Source: Oscillospiraceae bacterium
GTDB lineage: Bacteria > Bacillota > Clostridia > Oscillospirales > Ruminococcaceae
Length of the DNA stretch: 7,352 nucleotides
Direction of reading: 5' to 3'
NCBI GenBank assembly: GCA_018110855.1
Contig: JAGBFZ010000023.1
Coordinates: 1-7,352, forward strand
The notes beneath the pieces were generated by a model. It made no database searches. It was given only the letters and a program-made list of their open reading frames with translations, and was not told the DNA's origin. Positions 5,234 through 7,352 of the stretch are shown here, in pieces; positions within the stretch are counted from its first letter, which is position 1; every line of letters starts with the position of its first letter. Position numbers and translations under genes: made by a program.

Positions 5234-6430
5234 ATGTTTTCGATTTTCTTAGATACGATCAAGGATCTTATCGCAAGCTCGGGTCTTGCGGCTCTCCAAT
5301 GGCAGAATGTTGTCATGATCCTTATCTCATTCGGATTTATGTTTCTTGCGATAAAGCACAAGTTTGAACCGCTGCTTCTGCTTCCTATCGCATTCGGTAT
5401 GCTTCTTACAAATCTTCCCTGCACGGGAATGTATCACCCTGAGCTTTGGGTGCTTGACGAAGCGGGTCATGTTGATTTCGGCAATGTTATCACATACGGC
5501 GGTCTTCTGGATTACCTGTATATAGGCGTTAAGCTTCAGATCTATCCCGCTCTTATCTTCCTCGGAATCGGCTGTATGACGGATTTTGCTCCTCTTATCG
5601 CAAATCCCAAAAGCTTCCTTCTCGGAGCTGCCGCACAGGCAGGTATTTTCCTTACATTTATCGGTGCTGCTGCTCTTGGCTTGAGTGCTGTGGAAGCAGG
5701 CTCAATTGCTATCATCGGCGGCGCAGATGGTCCTACTGCCATCTATGTATCAAGTCAGCTTTTAAATGATAAATGCAATGTCAGCACAGGTACTATCGCT
5801 CTTGCGGCATATACTTATATGGCTCTTGTTCCCCTTATCCAGCCCCCTATCATGCGTCTCCTCACTACCGAAAAGGAGCGCAAGATCAGAATGGCTCAGC
5901 TCAGAACCGTTTCCAAAACAGAGAAGATCATCTTCCCCATTGCTGTTACAGTTATTATTGCTCTGCTTGTTCCCTCTGCTGCTCCTCTTGTTGGAATGCT
6001 TATGCTCGGAAACCTCTTTAAGGAGAGCGGAGTGGTTGACCGTCTCTGCAAAACAGCTCAGAATGAGCTTATGAACATTATTACCATTTTCCTCGGAATA
6101 TCCGTTGGAGCTACCACAGTTGCACAGAACGTTATTTCATGGGACTTTGTCAAGGTAATTGTTCTCGGCGTTATCGCATTCAGCGTGGGAACAGCCGCAG
6201 GAGTTCTTTTCGGAAAGATCATGTGTCTTGTAACAGGTGGAAAGGTCAATCCTCTTATCGGTTCCGCAGGTGTGTCTGCCGTTCCTATGGCTGCAAGACA
6301 GTCTCAGAAGGTTGGTGCGGAAGCCGATCCCACAAATTTCCTGCTCATGCACGCTATGGGACCCAATGTTGCAGGTGTTATCGGCTCTGCCGTTGCCGCA
6401 GGCGTTCTTTTGAGCATTATTCCTCACTGA
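5234..6430 (+). CDS. oadB: Na+-translocating decarboxylase beta subunit, integral membrane
   Basis: A 398-residue polytopic protein that decarboxylates the carboxybiotin carrier and couples this to Na+ export. The signature GSIAIIGGADGPTAIYVSS (about 156-174) holds D165, equivalent to the essential Asp203 of Klebsiella OadB. The second signature starts with NPLIGSAGVSAVPMAAR; N339, G343, S348 and R355 have the same spacing as the Klebsiella residues N373, G377, S382 and R389 involved in Na+ and proton movement. HAMGPNVAGVIGSAVAAG closes the protein. Many hydrophobic segments cover the rest. Length is within the short-form range (about 370-430). It follows oadG by 21 nt and ends at a strong terminator. 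The substrate specificity cannot be read from beta; it depends on the carboxyltransferase, which is not in the window. Confidence 0.94.
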   Translation: MFSIFLDTIKDLIASSGLAALQWQNVVMILISFGFMFLAIKHKFEPLLLLPIAFGMLLTNLPCTGMYHPELWVLDEAGHVDFGNVITYGGLLDYLYIGVKLQIYPALIFLGIGCMTDFAPLIANPKSFLLGAAAQAGIFLTFIGAAALGLSAVEAGSIAIIGGADGPTAIYVSSQLLNDKCNVSTGTIALAAYTYMALVPLIQPPIMRLLTTEKERKIRMAQLRTVSKTEKIIFPIAVTVIIALLVPSAAPLVGMLMLGNLFKESGVVDRLCKTAQNELMNIITIFLGISVGATTVAQNVISWDFVKVIVLGVIAFSVGTAAGVLFGKIMCLVTGGKVNPLIGSAGVSAVPMAARQSQKVGAEADPTNFLLMHAMGPNVAGVIGSAVAAGVLLSIIPH

Positions 6431-6450
6431 GTTATATCATAAATAATTTA

Positions 6451-6491
6451 AGCTGCTTTCTGAGTATGAAATCTCGGAAAGCAGCTTTTTT
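6451..6491 (+). terminator. Intrinsic terminator of oadG-oadB
   Basis: AGCTGCTTTCTGAG (6451-6464) pairs with 6473-6486 over 14 bp with one G-U wobble, around an 8-nt loop, and is followed by T6 (6486-6491). It begins 20 nt after the oadB stop. Read leftward, the same stem lies just beyond the stop of the convergent small gene and is followed by TAAATTATTTATG, so it may also stop that transcript, though less efficiently. Confidence 0.92.
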
Positions 6492-6660
6492 ATTTCTGTG
6501 TATCACCGCAAAGGTCTCGCTGCGCCGCAATGACTGCAAGAGTATCTCCGAGCTGAACGAAAGCGGCGGCTGCCACCGCAAGCTGAGCATTATCGGGGAT
6601 ATCTGCGGCAATTGCAGCAGCTGCGGCGGTTATGGATAAAATAAGCTCAGTGGAATTCAT
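6490..6660 (-). CDS. Small conserved-looking hypothetical protein, 56 residues
   Basis: The frame encodes 56 residues starting MNSTELILSI and containing an alanine-rich helix (11-19), a second one (28-34), then FVQLGDTLAVIAAQRDLC near the C-terminus. It is amphipathic to weakly hydrophobic, with no clear signal peptide or membrane helix. Support for a real gene: GGAGGG at 6667-6672 lies 6 nt before the ATG; the frame is open to a TAA located in the oadB terminator T-tract; and the residue pattern is protein-like. It recalls short Clostridia-specific proteins of unknown function (possibly the DUF6774 type, from memory and unconfirmed). No promoter is visible between it and the ilvC terminator, so it would need read-through or a weak promoter. 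I do not assign a function. Confidence 0.6.
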   Translation of the reverse strand: MNSTELILSITAAAAAIAADIPDNAQLAVAAAAFVQLGDTLAVIAAQRDLCGDTQK

Positions 6661-6706
6661 GCATATCCCTCCGTAATATCCTATGCAGGGGGAGGGGAGC
6701 AGCGTG

Positions 6707-6737
6707 AAAAAGGCTGCACGGTATAACCCATGCAGCC
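6707..6737 (-). terminator. Intrinsic terminator of ilvC
   Basis: In the leftward transcript GGCTGCATGG pairs with CCGTGCAGCC (10 bp, one G-U wobble) around the 6-nt loop GTTATA and is followed by U5 (6707-6711). The stem starts 26 nt after the ilvC stop codon. It separates ilvC from the small gene at 6490-6660. Confidence 0.9.
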
Positions 6738-6763
6738 CGAAAATACTATTTATTACAGTAATA

Positions 6764-7352
<589 letters not shown>

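Noticed and set aside
6137..6639. Open frames on both strands within the end of oadB
   Set aside because: Cys/Arg/Ser-rich translations are out-of-frame readings of the oadB coding sequence; no independent start signals.

Overview
The window looks like chromosomal DNA of an anaerobic Clostridia member, most likely a Ruminococcus-type Oscillospiraceae. The basis is a SCIFF (ranthipeptide) precursor with its radical SAM maturase, a decarboxylase-type Na+ pump, the short form of glycogen branching enzyme, and strong AAGGAGG ribosome binding sites with canonical sigma-A promoters. The taxon is an inference from gene content; there is no rRNA or tRNA here.

Left two thirds (1-4574), all on the minus strand. 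Read in transcription order it holds a MarR-type regulator (4574-4128), glgB branching enzyme (4113-2332), a small four-helix membrane protein resembling TIGR04086 (2284-1880), the 45-residue SCIFF precursor scfA (1745-1608), its maturase scfB (1510-137), and the first 37 codons of what looks like a clostridial type IIA topoisomerase A subunit (112-1, cut by the window edge). marR and glgB are 14 bp apart and glgB to the membrane gene is 47 bp, so these three look like one operon from a consensus promoter at 4629-4657 with an overlapping palindromic operator. scfA has its own near-perfect promoter at 1779-1807. A long hairpin between scfA and scfB could make the small substrate far more abundant than its modifying enzyme.

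Divergent region and right part. A 251-bp AT-rich intergenic region (4575-4825) carries back-to-back promoters. The rightward one drives oadG and oadB, the small and the large membrane subunits of a sodium-translocating decarboxylase (4826-6430), closed by a strong terminator. The carboxyltransferase and the biotin carrier that would complete the pump are not adjacent: the next genes are on the other strand.

Right end (6490-7352), minus strand. The C-terminal 195 codons of ketol-acid reductoisomerase (ilvC) run in from the edge and end at a textbook terminator. A 56-codon small gene with a good ribosome binding site follows, converging on oadB, with its stop codon inside the oadB terminator T-tract.

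Functionally the genes are glycogen synthesis, peptide maturation, Na+ energetics and branched-chain amino acid synthesis. Only scfA/scfB, oadG/oadB and probably marR/glgB are clearly functional pairs. No mobile element, CRISPR array or phage signature is visible. The least explained parts are the scfA-scfB hairpin, the triple half-site marR operator, the cysteine-rich membrane protein beside SCIFF, the stand-alone oadGB pair with a duplicated ribosome-binding block, and the small gene at 6490-6660.
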